Below, piece after piece: positions 8,399-18,199 of a stretch of DNA of 64,000 nucleotides (within the stretch, counting starts at the first letter, position 1; each line of letters begins with the position of its first letter). The stretch lies in NCBI RefSeq assembly GCF_900090295.1, contig NZ_LT607753.1, positions 372,001-436,000 on the forward strand, written 5' to 3'. The stretch is from Micromonospora coxensis. GTDB lineage: Bacteria; Actinomycetota; Actinomycetes; Mycobacteriales; Micromonosporaceae. A model generated the notes under the pieces. That model saw nothing but the letters and a program-made list of their open reading frames with translations, was not told the origin of the DNA and made no database searches. A program made the translations under genes and the position numbers.

Positions 8399-9328
8399 AT
8401 GATCGCCAAGGACGTGACCGCCCTCATCGGCCGTACCCCGCTGGTGCGGTTGGACCGCTTCGCCGCGCAGGTGCCGGTGACGCTGCTGGCCAAGCTGGAG
8501 TCCGCCAACCCCGGCGGCAGCGTCAAGGACCGGCTCGCGCTCGCCGTCGTCGAGGCGGCCGAGCAGAGCGGGGAACTGCGACCCGGTGGCGCGCTGGTCG
8601 AGGCGACCAGCGGCAACACGGGCGTCGGGCTGGCCATGGTCGCCGCCGCGCGGGGCTACCGGGTCACCCTCACCATGCCGGAGAGCATGAGCGTCGAGCG
8701 CCGCGCCCTGCTGGCCGCGTACGGGGCGCGGATCGTGCTCACCCCGGCGGCCGAGGGCATGGCCGGCGCGGTGCGCCGCGCCTGGGAGATCGCCGACGAG
8801 CAGGGCGCCTTCCTGCCCCGGCAGTTCGACAACCCGGTCAACCCGGAGGTCCACCGCCGCACCACCGCGGAGGAGATCTGGGCCGACACCGAGGGCGCGG
8901 TCGACCTGTTCGTCGCCGGGGTGGGCACCGGCGGCACGGTGACCGGTGTCGGCCAGGTGCTCAAGTCCAAGCGACCGGACCTGCGGGTGGTGGCGGTGGA
9001 GCCGGCCGAGTCCCCGGTGCTCTCCGGCGGGACCCCGGGCCCGCACGGCATCCAGGGCATCGGGGCGGGCTTCGTGCCCGAGGTGCTCGACCCGGGCGTG
9101 TACGACGAGGTCGTCCGGGTGGACGTGGAACGGGCCCGGGCGGCGGCCCGGCGGCTGGCCCGCCGGGAGGGACTGCTCGTCGGGGTGTCCAGCGGGGCGG
9201 CCCTGCACGCCGCGCTCACCGTGGCCGCCCGGCCCGAGCACGCCGGCGCGACGATCGTGGTGGTGCTGCCCGACACCGGGGAGCGGTACCTGAGCACGCC
9301 GCTGTTCACCGAGCCGGACGAGGCCTGA
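8399..9328 (+). CDS. cysK: Cysteine synthase (O-acetylserine sulfhydrylase)
   Basis: PLP-dependent enzyme that joins O-acetylserine with sulfide to make cysteine. The 309-residue protein has the usual length. The PLP lysine lies in [15 protein letters not shown] (about residue 44), followed by the substrate loop [12 protein letters not shown] and the phosphate-binding [12 protein letters not shown] near residue 180. [10 protein letters not shown] near the C terminus matches the family. The ATG directly abuts the cysE stop, consistent with a CysE-CysK pair acting as a cysteine synthase complex. A strong terminator follows. Confidence 0.95.
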   Translation: MIAKDVTALIGRTPLVRLDRFAAQVPVTLLAKLESANPGGSVKDRLALAVVEAAEQSGELRPGGALVEATSGNTGVGLAMVAAARGYRVTLTMPESMSVERRALLAAYGARIVLTPAAEGMAGAVRRAWEIADEQGAFLPRQFDNPVNPEVHRRTTAEEIWADTEGAVDLFVAGVGTGGTVTGVGQVLKSKRPDLRVVAVEPAESPVLSGGTPGPHGIQGIGAGFVPEVLDPGVYDEVVRVDVERARAAARRLARREGLLVGVSSGAALHAALTVAARPEHAGATIVVVLPDTGERYLSTPLFTEPDEA

Positions 9329-9329
9329 T

Positions 9330-9370
9330 CCGGGTGCGGCGGGGGCGGTGCACGCTCCCGCCGCACCCGG
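9330..9370. terminator. Bidirectional hairpin between cysK and the convergent membrane gene
   Basis: A perfect 14-bp stem (CCGGGTGCGGCGGG and CCCGCCGCACCCGG) starts two bases after the cysK stop and lies 13 bases from the end of the convergent gene at 9383. Confidence 0.75.
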
Positions 9371-9382
9371 GTCCGCGGCTGC

Positions 9383-9847
9383 TCATCCGAGGTGGGCCGC
9401 CAGGGCGAGGAAGACCAGGCCGACCAGCGCCACCAGCGCGCCGAGGCAGATCACCAGGGCGGTGACCTGCCAGGCCTGGTACGCCCCGAGCAGCGCGCCG
9501 CGCAGCGTCTCCCCCATGAACGCGGTCTGCCGCAGCCGCTCCAGCCGCGCGTCGTCCCGGCCTGCGGTCATGCACTCCTGGGCGATCTCGGCGTACGTGC
9601 GTCCGCCGGTGGCCTTGGCGACGTGCCCGGCGATCAGGTCGGAGTAGGCGCGGGCCTGGATGCCGGTGCGCACCGGGGCGTCGGCGTAGCGGGCGAGCGG
9701 GGCGGGCAGCCCGGCGGGCGGGAAGGCGATCTTCTGGTGGGTCAGTTCCCGGGTGACGTTGTGCCGTCCGAGCAGACCCTGCGCGACCATGACGGGACCG
9801 GCGGCGAGGAGGACCACCCCGGCGGCGGTGAGCAGTACCGTGATCAT
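9383..9847 (-). CDS. Conserved hypothetical membrane protein
   Basis: A 154-residue protein with one hydrophobic helix at each end: residues 1-26 (MITVLLTAAGVVLLAAGPVM) and about 118-152. The loop between them (about 90 residues) carries GLLGRHNVTRELTHQKIAFP and MTAGRDDARLERLRQTAFMGE and would be extracytoplasmic or cytoplasmic depending on topology. No enzymatic motif is recognised. It is convergent with cysK and 65 bases downstream of the radical SAM gene on the same strand, so it may be cotranscribed with that gene. Confidence 0.6.
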   Translation of the reverse strand: MITVLLTAAGVVLLAAGPVMVAQGLLGRHNVTRELTHQKIAFPPAGLPAPLARYADAPVRTGIQARAYSDLIAGHVAKATGGRTYAEIAQECMTAGRDDARLERLRQTAFMGETLRGALLGAYQAWQVTALVICLGALVALVGLVFLALAAHLG

Positions 9848-9912
9848 GCTGATCAGCCTGCCCGCCCGGCCGGCCGCCGGGGAGAGCAGCAGGTCCCGAA
9901 CCCGAGCGGGCC

Positions 9913-11223
9913 TCAGGTCACCGTCGGGACGGTTTCTGCGGGTCGCCCGTCGCGGGCGGCGACGCCGGCCGCCGTGCCCACGCCGCCGGTGAGGTCCACC
10001 TCCGCCGAGTACGGGAAGGAGCCGGGCCGGTAGCCGCAGCCGGGCTCCTCGGCGAAGACGTCGCCGGTGGTGGCGTACGCCCGGGCCCTCGACCCGCCGC
10101 AGACGGCCCGGAACTCGCAGGCGCCACAGCGCCCACCGAGGCGGCTCGGGTCCCGCAACCCGGTGAACAGCGGGGAGTCACGGTAGATGTCCACCAGCGA
10201 GCGCTGCCGCACGTTGCCGGCGCTCACCGGGAGGAACCCGCTGGGGTGCACCTCGCCGCGGTGCGAGACGAAGGCGAAGCCGTTGCCGGCGCTGACCCGC
10301 AGCGGGGGCCGGCGGGAGCGGCTGGCCCGACCGGTCAACCCGCGCTCGTCGAGCAGCGCGCGCAGCTCCCGGTAGAGCGGGCCCAGCCCGAGCACCGGCG
10401 CCGGGTCCTCGCCGCGCCGGGCCAGCACGTCGCGTTGCAGGCAGACCCGGCGGAAGTGGTGCGCCTCGGTGGTCTTGACCGGCACCGTCTCGCCGAGGTC
10501 GTACAGCACGTTGAGGACGTCCTCGGTCTGCGCCGCGTCGAGGCTGCGCAACGCCTGGCCCCGGCCGGTCGGCACCAGGAAGAAGACGCTCCAGAGCATG
10601 GCGCCCCGGTCGTGGACCTGCGCCGCGATGTCCGGCAGGTCGCGGACGTTGTCCCGGGTCACCGTGGTGTTGATCTGGACCCGCAGGTCCAGCTCGGCGG
10701 CGTCGCGCCAGGCCCGCAGGGTCAGGTCCCGCACCCCGGGCACACCCCGGAAGCCGTCGTGGCCGGCGGCGGTGGCGGCGTCCAGGCTCAGCGACACCGC
10801 CCGGGCCCCGGCGGCACGCAGTCCGGCGAGCGCCGCCCGGGTGAGGGTGGGCGTGCCCGAGGGGGACACCGAGACGGCCAGGCCCAGCTCGGTGCCGCGC
10901 CGGACGAGGATCTCCAGGTCCGGGCGCTGGAACGGGTCACCACCGGTGACCACGAACAGCGGGGCCGGCCGGCCGAAGGCGGCGACCTGTTCCATCAGCG
11001 CGACCGCCTCGTCGGTGTCCAGCTCGCCGGTGTCCCGGTCCGGGCGTGCCGAGGCCCGGCAGTGCAGGCAGGCCAACGGGCAGGCCTGGGTCGCCTCCCA
11101 GATGACGATGAAGGGGCGCTCGCCGACGTCCTGCCGGGGCACCCGTAGGGACCTTCCGGGCGCCCGCTGGGTCGCGCCCGCCTGCTGCGTCACCGCTGTC
11201 TGCGTCACGTGACGGACGTTCAC
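9913..11223 (-). CDS. Radical SAM/SPASM domain protein
   Basis: A 436-residue cytoplasmic iron-sulfur enzyme. The radical SAM cluster motif is CPLACLHC (CxxxCxxC) near residue 48, with the GGDPFQRPDLEILV motif that contacts SAM further on. A C-terminal SPASM region has CGACEFRAVCGGSRARAYA plus a last Cys in EEPGCGY, which would hold one or two auxiliary 4Fe-4S clusters. Relatives of this architecture process peptides or tetrapyrroles (MoaA, PqqE, NirJ/AhbD types); no precursor peptide is seen nearby. It is divergent from narG, so a role in a nitrate respiration cofactor is possible. The GTG start lacks a clear ribosome-binding site and is uncertain. Confidence 0.8.
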   Translation of the reverse strand: MNVRHVTQTAVTQQAGATQRAPGRSLRVPRQDVGERPFIVIWEATQACPLACLHCRASARPDRDTGELDTDEAVALMEQVAAFGRPAPLFVVTGGDPFQRPDLEILVRRGTELGLAVSVSPSGTPTLTRAALAGLRAAGARAVSLSLDAATAAGHDGFRGVPGVRDLTLRAWRDAAELDLRVQINTTVTRDNVRDLPDIAAQVHDRGAMLWSVFFLVPTGRGQALRSLDAAQTEDVLNVLYDLGETVPVKTTEAHHFRRVCLQRDVLARRGEDPAPVLGLGPLYRELRALLDERGLTGRASRSRRPPLRVSAGNGFAFVSHRGEVHPSGFLPVSAGNVRQRSLVDIYRDSPLFTGLRDPSRLGGRCGACEFRAVCGGSRARAYATTGDVFAEEPGCGYRPGSFPYSAEVDLTGGVGTAAGVAARDGRPAETVPTVT

Positions 11224-11282
11224 GGGTCACAATCGGCCCAGCAAGGGTCCACGGTCACCACCGTGGCGGGACCACGGTCCCG
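11203..11282. promoter_or_regulatory. Inverted repeats in the radical SAM / narG divergent region
   Basis: Three symmetric elements are clustered: CGTCACGTGACG at 11203-11214 (perfect, inside the first codons of the radical SAM gene), CCACGG-N6-CCGTGG at 11249-11266, and CGGGACC-AC-GGTCCCG at 11267-11282. They lie about 170-250 bases before narG and could be operators for nitrate or oxygen control; no standard FNR box was found. Function is inferred from symmetry and position only. Confidence 0.4.
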
Positions 11283-11452
11283 CCGATCGCGGTGCGGGGA
11301 GCAGCAGAAACCGTTGAACTCAGGACCTTCGGCCCGGTCGGGCCAGGTCGTGCGGCAGCACGCTGGCCGGGACGTCCCGTTGCGGTTGCGTTGCGGGGCA
11401 CCTGCCACGAACGTGGGGGATCACGGCAAAGGCTATCGAAGGAATGAGGCGT

Positions 11453-14400
11453 ATGTCGCGAGCGACCGAGAGTGCGGGGCGGGCGCTGCTGAAGGTGGGC
11501 GGTCTGGTACGCCGGGCCGAGGTGTCCGCCGACGGCCGGACGCTGCACCAGATCGGCGGACGGGAGGCCGACACCTTCTACCGGGACCGCTCCTCCTACG
11601 ACAAGGTCGTGCGGTCGACGCACGGCGTCAACTGCACCGGCTCGTGCTCCTGGAAGGTGTACGTCAAGGACGGCATCATCACCTGGGAGCAGCAGCAGAC
11701 CGACTACCCGAGCGTGGGCCCGGACCGCCCGGAGTACGAGCCGCGCGGATGCCCCCGGGGCGCCGCCTTCTCCTGGTACACCTACTCCCCCACCCGGGTG
11801 CGCTACCCGTACGCCCGGGGCGTGCTGGTGGAGATGTACCGGGAGGCCAAGGCCCGGCTCGGGGACCCGGTGGCCGCGTGGGCGGACATCCAGGCCGACC
11901 CGGAACGCCGCCGCCGCTACCAGCGGGCGCGCGGCAAGGGCGGCCTGGTGCGGATCTCCTGGGACGAGGCACAGGAGATGATCGCCGCCGCCCACGTGCA
12001 CACCATCGGCACGTACGGCCCGGACCGGATCGCCGGCTTCTCCCCGATCCCGGCGATGTCCATGGTGTCGCACGCCGTCGGCGCACGGTTCCTCTCGCTG
12101 CTCGGCGGGTCGATGCTGTCGTTCTACGACTGGTACGCCGACCTGCCGGTGGCCTCCCCGCAGGTCTTCGGCGACCAGACCGACGTGCCCGAGTCCGGGG
12201 ACTGGTGGGACGCCTCCTACTTCGTCATGTGGGGCTCCAACGTCCCGGTCACCCGGACCCCGGACGCGCACTGGATGGCCGAGGCCCGCTACCGCGGGCA
12301 GAAGGTCGTGGTGGTCAGCCCGGACTACGCCGACAACGTCAAGTTCGCCGACGAGTGGATGCCCGCCCAGCCGGGCACCGACGGCGCCCTGGCCATGGCG
12401 ATGGGGCACGTCGTGCTCACGGAGTTCTTCGTCCGGCGGCGCACCCCGCGCTTCGTCGACTACGTACGCACGTTCACCGACCTGCCGTTCCTGGTGACGC
12501 TGGAGCCGGGCGCGGACGGGGCGTACCGGCCGGGCAAGTTCCTCACCGCCGAGGACCTGGGCGAGTCCGGCCGGGAGGCGGCCTTCAGGACCGTGCTGTG
12601 GGACTCGGCCACCGACGCCGCCGCCGTGCCGCGCGGCAGCCTCGGGCACCGCTGGGGCGAGCAGCCGGGGCAGTGGAACCTCGACCTGGGCGACCTGGAG
12701 CCGGCGCTGACCTGCCTCGGCGCCGGTGACGCGGTCCCGGTGGAGCTGCCCCGCTTCGACACCGACACCCCGCAGGTGCTGCGCCGGGGCGTGCCCACCC
12801 GCACGGTGGCCGGCAAGCTGGTCACCAGCGTGTTCGACCTGTTGCTGGCCCAGTACGGGGTGGCGCGCGAGGGTCTGCCCGGGCAGTGGCCGACCGGGTA
12901 CGACGACGTCGGGTCGCCGTACACCCCGGCGTGGCAGGAGCCGATCACCGGTGTGCCGGCGGCCCAGGTGGCCCGGGTGGCCCGGGAGTTCGCCGACAAC
13001 GCCGAGCGTTCCGGCGGCCGGTCGATGATCCTGCTCGGCGCGGGCACCAACCACTGGTTCCACTCCGACGCCACGTACCGGGCGATCCTGGCGCTGGTCA
13101 CCCTGACCGGCTGCCAGGGGGTCAACGGCGGCGGCTGGGCGCACTACGTCGGGCAGGAGAAGTGCCGGCCGGTGACCGGCTGGCAGCAGCTCGCCTTCGG
13201 CCTCGACTGGGTCCGCCCGCCGCGCCAGATGATCGGCACCGCCTTCTGGTACGTCCACACCGACCAGTGGCGCTACGACACGTACTCCGCCGACGTCCTC
13301 TCCTCCCCCACCGGCTCCGGCGCGTTCGCCGGCAGGCACACCATGGACCTGCTGGCGCAGTCGGCGCGCTCGGGCTGGATGCCGTCCATGCCGACCTTCG
13401 ACCGCAGCCCGCTCGACCTGGCCGACGAGGCCCTCGCGGCGTCCCCGGACGACCCGGGCGGCTGGGTCGCCGAGCAGCTCGGTCAGGGGCGGGTGAGGTT
13501 CGCCTGCACCGACCCGGACGCGCCGCAGAACTGGCCGCGGGTGCTCACCGTGTGGCGGGCCAACCTGCTCGGCTCGTCGGCCAAGGGCAACGAGTACTTC
13601 CTGCGCCACCTGCTCGGCACCGACGCCAACCTGCGCGCCGACGAGGCGCCGGAGGAGCTGCGGCCGAAGGACGTGACCTGGCACGACGAGGCCCCCGAGG
13701 GCAAGCTCGACCTGCTGCTGAGCCTCGACTTCCGGATGACCTCCACGACGCTCTTCTCCGACGTCGTGCTGCCGGCCGCCACCTGGTACGAGAAGCACGA
13801 CCTGAGCAGCACCGACATGCACCCGTTCGTGCACGCGTTCACCCCGGCGATCAACCCGCCCTGGCAGACGCGGACCGACTTCCAGGCGTTCCACGGCATC
13901 GCCAAGGCGTTCTCCGCGCTGGCCGCGACCCATCTCGGCGTGCGCAAGGACCTGGTGGCGGCGCCGCTGCTGCACGACACGCCCGACGCGATGGCGACCC
14001 CGCACGGCCGGGTGGTCGACTGGGCGGCCACCGGACGGACACCGGTGCCCGGGCGCACCATGCCGAAGCTGGTGGTGGTCGAGCGGGACTACGCGGCGAT
14101 CGCCGACAAGATGGCCGCGCTCGGGCCGCTGATGGACACCCTCGGCACCACCGGCAAGGGCGTCTCGGTGGACGTCACCCCGGAGGTGGCGTACCTGCGG
14201 CGCAAGAACGGCGAGGTGCGCGGCGGGGCGGCCGACGGCCGGCCGTCGCTGGCGCAGGACGTGCACGCCTGCGAGGCGATCCTCGCGCTGTCCGGGACCA
14301 CCAACGGCCGGGTCGCCACCGCCGGGTTCCAGGACGTGGAGAAGCGCACCGGGGTACGCCTGGCCGACCTGGCCGCCGAGCACGGGGGCAAGCAGATCAC

Positions 14401-15118
14401 CTTCGCCGACACCCAGGCCCGGCCGGAGCCGGTGATCACCAGCCCGGAGTGGTCGGGCAGCGAGCACGGCGGACGGCGCTACTCGCCGTTCACCATCAAC
14501 ACCGAACGGCTCAAGCCCTGGCACACGTTGACCGGGCGGCAGCACTTCTTCCTCGACCACGACTGGATGCACGAGGCCGGCGAGGCGCTGCCGATCTTCC
14601 GGCCGCCGCTGGACATGCACCGGCTCTTCGGCGAGCCGAGACTCGGCCGCAACGGCGAGTTGGAGATCACCGTCCGGTACCTCACCCCGCACTCGAAGTG
14701 GTCGATCCACTCCGAGTACCAGGACAACCTGCTGATGCTGACGCTGTCCCGGGGCGGCCCGACGATGTGGATGAGCGAGGTCGACGCGGCGAAGATCGGG
14801 GTACGGGACAACGACTGGATCGAGGCGGTCAACCGCAACGGCGTCGTGGTCTGCCGGGCGGTGGTCACCCACAAGATGCCCGAGGGCACGGTCTACATGT
14901 ACCACGCCCAGGAACGGGTGATCGACGTGCCGAAGGCCGAGGTCAACGGCCGGCGCGGCGGCATCCACAACTCGCTGACCCGGCTGCTGGTCAAGCCCAC
15001 CCACCTGATCGGCGGGTACGCGCAGCTGTCGTTCGCCTTCAACTACCTCGGCCCCACCGGCAACCAGCGCGACGAGGTCACCGTGATCCGCCGCCGCTCC
15101 CAGGAGGTGCAGTACTGA
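11453..15118 (+). CDS. narG: Respiratory nitrate reductase alpha subunit
   Basis: Catalytic molybdenum subunit that reduces nitrate to nitrite on the cytoplasmic face of the membrane. The 1221-residue length is typical. The N-terminal HGVNCTGSCSWKVYVKDG carries the His/Cys ligands of the FS0 cluster, and DWYADLPVASPQVFGDQTD is the region with the Asp that ligates Mo. The chain is intact to GNQRDEVTVIRRRSQEVQY. The ATG at 11453 is preferred over the one at 11444 because AAGGA (11439-11443) is then correctly spaced. The stop overlaps the narH start by one base. First gene of narGHJI. Confidence 0.97.
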   Translation: MSRATESAGRALLKVGGLVRRAEVSADGRTLHQIGGREADTFYRDRSSYDKVVRSTHGVNCTGSCSWKVYVKDGIITWEQQQTDYPSVGPDRPEYEPRGCPRGAAFSWYTYSPTRVRYPYARGVLVEMYREAKARLGDPVAAWADIQADPERRRRYQRARGKGGLVRISWDEAQEMIAAAHVHTIGTYGPDRIAGFSPIPAMSMVSHAVGARFLSLLGGSMLSFYDWYADLPVASPQVFGDQTDVPESGDWWDASYFVMWGSNVPVTRTPDAHWMAEARYRGQKVVVVSPDYADNVKFADEWMPAQPGTDGALAMAMGHVVLTEFFVRRRTPRFVDYVRTFTDLPFLVTLEPGADGAYRPGKFLTAEDLGESGREAAFRTVLWDSATDAAAVPRGSLGHRWGEQPGQWNLDLGDLEPALTCLGAGDAVPVELPRFDTDTPQVLRRGVPTRTVAGKLVTSVFDLLLAQYGVAREGLPGQWPTGYDDVGSPYTPAWQEPITGVPAAQVARVAREFADNAERSGGRSMILLGAGTNHWFHSDATYRAILALVTLTGCQGVNGGGWAHYVGQEKCRPVTGWQQLAFGLDWVRPPRQMIGTAFWYVHTDQWRYDTYSADVLSSPTGSGAFAGRHTMDLLAQSARSGWMPSMPTFDRSPLDLADEALAASPDDPGGWVAEQLGQGRVRFACTDPDAPQNWPRVLTVWRANLLGSSAKGNEYFLRHLLGTDANLRADEAPEELRPKDVTWHDEAPEGKLDLLLSLDFRMTSTTLFSDVVLPAATWYEKHDLSSTDMHPFVHAFTPAINPPWQTRTDFQAFHGIAKAFSALAATHLGVRKDLVAAPLLHDTPDAMATPHGRVVDWAATGRTPVPGRTMPKLVVVERDYAAIADKMAALGPLMDTLGTTGKGVSVDVTPEVAYLRRKNGEVRGGAADGRPSLAQDVHACEAILALSGTTNGRVATAGFQDVEKRTGVRLADLAAEHGGKQITFADTQARPEPVITSPEWSGSEHGGRRYSPFTINTERLKPWHTLTGRQHFFLDHDWMHEAGEALPIFRPPLDMHRLFGEPRLGRNGELEITVRYLTPHSKWSIHSEYQDNLLMLTLSRGGPTMWMSEVDAAKIGVRDNDWIEAVNRNGVVVCRAVVTHKMPEGTVYMYHAQERVIDVPKAEVNGRRGGIHNSLTRLLVKPTHLIGGYAQLSFAFNYLGPTGNQRDEVTVIRRRSQEVQY

Positions 15119-16815
15119 TGCGGGTCATGGCACAGATGTCCATGGTGATGAACCTCGACAAGTGCATCGGCTGCCACACCTGCTCGGTCACCTGCAAGCA
15201 GGCGTGGACCAACCGGTCCGGCGTCGAGTACGTCTGGTTCAACAACGTCGAGACCCGCCCCGGGCAGGGCTACCCGCGCACGTACGAGGACCAGGAGCGT
15301 TGGCAGGGCGGCTGGACGCGGACCCGCTCGGGCCGGCTCAAGCCACGCTCGGGCGGGCGGCTGAAGAAGATGTTCAGCATCTTCGCCAACCCGAAGCTGC
15401 CGTCGATGCAGGACTACTACGAGCCGTGGACCTACGACTACGAGCACCTGATCAACGCGCCGGCCGGCGACGACATCCCGGTGGCCCGGCCGAAGTCCCT
15501 GCTCACCGGCGAGGACACGAAGATCACCTGGAGCGCCAACTGGGACGACTCGCTGGCCGGCGGCAACGAGATCGCCGCCGGTGACCCGGTGCTGGCGAAG
15601 GTCTCCGACCAGGTGCGGCAGGAGTTCGAGACGACGTTCATGTTCTTCCTGCCGCGCATCTGCGAGCACTGCCTCAACCCGTCCTGCGCGGCCTCCTGCC
15701 CGTCCGGGGCGATCTACAAGCGGGCCGAGGACGGCATCGTGCTGGTCGACCAGGACCGGTGCCGGGGCTGGCGGATGTGCGTCACCGGCTGCCCGTACAA
15801 GAAGGTGTACTTCAACCACCGCACCGGCAAGGCGGAGAAGTGCACCTTCTGCTTCCCGCGCATCGAGATCGGCCAGCCCACCATCTGCTCGGAGACCTGC
15901 GTCGGGCGGCTGCGCTACCTGGGGCTGATGCTCTACGACGCCGACCGGGTCACCGAGGCCGCCGCGGTGCGCGACGAGCACGACCTGTACGACGCGCAGC
16001 GCTCGGTCTTCCTCGACCCGCACGACCCGGCGGTGGTCGCCGCCGCCCGCGAGGCCGGCATTCCCGACGACTGGATCGACGCCGCCCAGCGCTCCCCGGT
16101 CTGGGATCTGATCATGAAGTACGAGGTGGCGCTGCCGCTGCACCCGGAGTACCGGACCATGCCGATGGTCTGGTACATCCCGCCGCTGTCGCCGGTGGCC
16201 GACGTGCTGCGCGACACCGGCCACGACGCGGAGCAGGTCGGCAACCTCTTCGGCGCCATCGACGCGCTGCGCATCCCGGTGGAGTACCTGGCCGAGCTGT
16301 TCACCGCCGGCGACCCGGCGCCGGTGCGCGGGGTGCTGAACCGGCTCGCCGCGATGCGCGCCTACCAGCGCCGGATCAACCTCGGCGAGAGCCCCGACGA
16401 GTCGATCGCCGCCGCCGTCGGCATGACGGGCGGGCAGATGGACGAGATGTACCGGCTGCTCGCCATCGCCAAGTACGACCAGCGCTACGTCATCCCGACC
16501 GCGCACGCCGAGGACGCCCACCGGCTGGAGAAGCTCGCCACCGAGTGCAGCCTCGACTACGAGGGCGGCCCCGGCATGGGCGGTGGCGGCCCGTACGGGC
16601 AGGGGCCCTTCGGGGAGTCGTCCGGCACCCCGATCCCGGTGCAGGTGGAGACCTTCCACATGCTGCGCGACCGGCAGACCACCGACCGCTTCGTCGATCC
16701 GGGCGACGAGCCGCGCCGGGTCAACCTGCTCAACTGGGACGGCAAGAGCGTCCCGAAGGGTCTCTTCCCGCCCCGCCGCACCGAGCCCGAGGACACCGAG
16801 GGGAGCACGTCGTGA
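15118..16815 (+). CDS. narH: Respiratory nitrate reductase beta subunit
   Basis: Iron-sulfur subunit that carries electrons from the NarI hemes to NarG. The 565-residue protein has the four NarH cluster motifs: CIGCHTCSVTCKQAW near residue 16, CEHCLNPSCAASCP near 182, CRGWRMCVTGCPYKK near 217 and CTFCFPRIEIGQPTIC near 243. The Trp in CRGW replaces a Cys, the known signature of the 3Fe-4S cluster of NarH. The ATG overlaps the narG stop and has AGGAGG upstream; the end overlaps narJ by four bases. Confidence 0.97.
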   Translation: MRVMAQMSMVMNLDKCIGCHTCSVTCKQAWTNRSGVEYVWFNNVETRPGQGYPRTYEDQERWQGGWTRTRSGRLKPRSGGRLKKMFSIFANPKLPSMQDYYEPWTYDYEHLINAPAGDDIPVARPKSLLTGEDTKITWSANWDDSLAGGNEIAAGDPVLAKVSDQVRQEFETTFMFFLPRICEHCLNPSCAASCPSGAIYKRAEDGIVLVDQDRCRGWRMCVTGCPYKKVYFNHRTGKAEKCTFCFPRIEIGQPTICSETCVGRLRYLGLMLYDADRVTEAAAVRDEHDLYDAQRSVFLDPHDPAVVAAAREAGIPDDWIDAAQRSPVWDLIMKYEVALPLHPEYRTMPMVWYIPPLSPVADVLRDTGHDAEQVGNLFGAIDALRIPVEYLAELFTAGDPAPVRGVLNRLAAMRAYQRRINLGESPDESIAAAVGMTGGQMDEMYRLLAIAKYDQRYVIPTAHAEDAHRLEKLATECSLDYEGGPGMGGGGPYGQGPFGESSGTPIPVQVETFHMLRDRQTTDRFVDPGDEPRRVNLLNWDGKSVPKGLFPPRRTEPEDTEGSTS

Positions 16816-17429
16816 CCGAGCCGACCTGGCGGGCGGTGGCCGCCCGGGCCGCGTCCCTGCTGCTGCGCTACCCGGACGAGGAGGTCCTCGCGGCGCTGCC
16901 CACCGTGCGTGCCGCGCTCGACGAGCTGCCGGCCGAGGTGGCGACGCCGCTGCGCGAGGTGGTCGCGCACCGCGAGACGACCGCCCCGGTGGACCTGCGC
17001 TCGACCTACGTGCAGCTGTTCGACTTCCGGCGCCGCTGCTGCCTGCACCTGACCTACTACACCTGCGGCGACACCCGCCGACGCGGGGAGGCGCTGGTCG
17101 GCTTCTCGGCCGCGTACAAGCAGGCGGGCCTGGAGGTGGTCGACGGGGAGTTGCCCGACTTCCTGCCCGCGGTGCTCGACCTGGCCGCCGTCGCCGACTC
17201 CGGATGGCGGTTGCTGCGTGACAACCGGGTCGGCCTGGACCTGCTGGTCGAGGCGCTGGGCCGGGAGCGGTCGCCGTACCGGCAGGCCGTCGCGGCGGTG
17301 CGGGAGATGCTGCCGCCCGCGCAGCCGGCGGACCTGGCCGCCGCCCGCCTGGCCCGCACCGGCCCGCCGGTCGAGCAGGTCGGCCTGGAACCCTTCGGAC
17401 TCGTCGACACCACGGGAGGCCGTCGATGA
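16812..17429 (+). CDS. narJ: Nitrate reductase assembly chaperone
   Basis: A 205-residue cytoplasmic chaperone of the NarJ/TorD family needed for molybdenum cofactor insertion into NarG; it is not part of the final enzyme. LLLRYPDEEVLAALP near the start and the central YVQLFDFRRRCCLHLTYYT are the diagnostic NarJ segments. The GTG start overlaps the narH stop (GTGA) and the end overlaps narI by four bases, so the four genes are translationally coupled. Confidence 0.95.
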   Translation: MTEPTWRAVAARAASLLLRYPDEEVLAALPTVRAALDELPAEVATPLREVVAHRETTAPVDLRSTYVQLFDFRRRCCLHLTYYTCGDTRRRGEALVGFSAAYKQAGLEVVDGELPDFLPAVLDLAAVADSGWRLLRDNRVGLDLLVEALGRERSPYRQAVAAVREMLPPAQPADLAAARLARTGPPVEQVGLEPFGLVDTTGGRR

Positions 17430-18187
17430 ACACGCTGCTGTGGGTGGTCTACCCCTACCTGTCGTTGGTGATCCTCGTCGGGGGCCTGATCTGGCGCTAC
17501 CGGTACGACAAGTTCGGCTGGACCACCCGGTCCTCGCAGCTCTACGAGAGCGCCATCCTGCGCTGGGGCAGCCCGCTGTTCCACTTCGGGGTGCTGATGG
17601 TCCTGATCGGTCACGTCGGTGGTCTGCTGATCCCGAAGTCGTGGACCGAGGCGGTCGGGATCACCGAGCACACGTACCACCTGACGGCCGTCTTCATCGG
17701 CACGGTGGCCGGCTTCTGCACCCTGATCGGGATGGGCCTGCTCATCGCCCGACGGCGGCTGACCGGGCCGGTCTTCGCCGCCACCACCCGCAACGACAAG
17801 GCGATGTACGTGGTGCTCGCCGCGGTGATCGTGCTCGGTCTCTGGTCCACCGTCCGGGCCAACGTCACCGGGCCCGGCTACGACTACCGGGAGACGATCT
17901 CCCCGTGGTTCCGGTCGCTGTTCTACCTCAGCCCGGACCCGCGGATCATGGCCGACGTCCCGGTGGGCTTCCAGATCCACGTCGTGGCGGCCTTCGCGCT
18001 CTTCGCCTTCTGGCCGTTCACCCGGCTCGTGCACGCCTTCAGCGCGCCGGTCGGCTACCTCACCCGCCCCTACGTGGTCTACCGCAGCCGGGGCGACCGG
18101 CCGGGGCTGCGGCCGCACCGGCCCGGCTGGGAGGGTCCGCCGCGACTGCCCCCGTCGCGCGGGGCGGGGACCGGCTCGCGGCGGTGA
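17426..18187 (+). CDS. narI: Respiratory nitrate reductase gamma subunit (cytochrome b)
   Basis: Membrane subunit that oxidises quinol and anchors NarGH through two b hemes. The 253-residue protein has five membrane helices; heme-ligand histidines lie in LFHFGVLMVLIGHVGGLL (helix 2) and in GFQIHVVAAFALFAFWPFTR with the following LVHAF (helix 5). The C-terminal tail of about 35 residues is Arg/Pro-rich and probably cytoplasmic. The ATG shares ATGA with the narJ stop. A strong hairpin follows, ending the operon. Confidence 0.95.
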   Translation: MNTLLWVVYPYLSLVILVGGLIWRYRYDKFGWTTRSSQLYESAILRWGSPLFHFGVLMVLIGHVGGLLIPKSWTEAVGITEHTYHLTAVFIGTVAGFCTLIGMGLLIARRRLTGPVFAATTRNDKAMYVVLAAVIVLGLWSTVRANVTGPGYDYRETISPWFRSLFYLSPDPRIMADVPVGFQIHVVAAFALFAFWPFTRLVHAFSAPVGYLTRPYVVYRSRGDRPGLRPHRPGWEGPPRLPPSRGAGTGSRR

Positions 18188-18199
18188 GCACCGGCGCCG

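Noticed and set aside
9913..11223. Radical SAM/SPASM gene as core of a peptide natural product cluster
   Set aside because: No precursor peptide, protease or peptide-specific transporter nearby; respiratory context is more likely.
11255..15004. Very long open frame antisense to narG
   Set aside because: Typical antisense shadow of a strongly GC-biased gene; translation is Arg/Gly/Val-rich without domains while narG is unambiguous.
12886..15117. Long plus-strand frame across narG in another phase
   Set aside because: Low-complexity Arg/Gly/Ala translation overlapping a certain gene; only its narH portion from 15118 is real.
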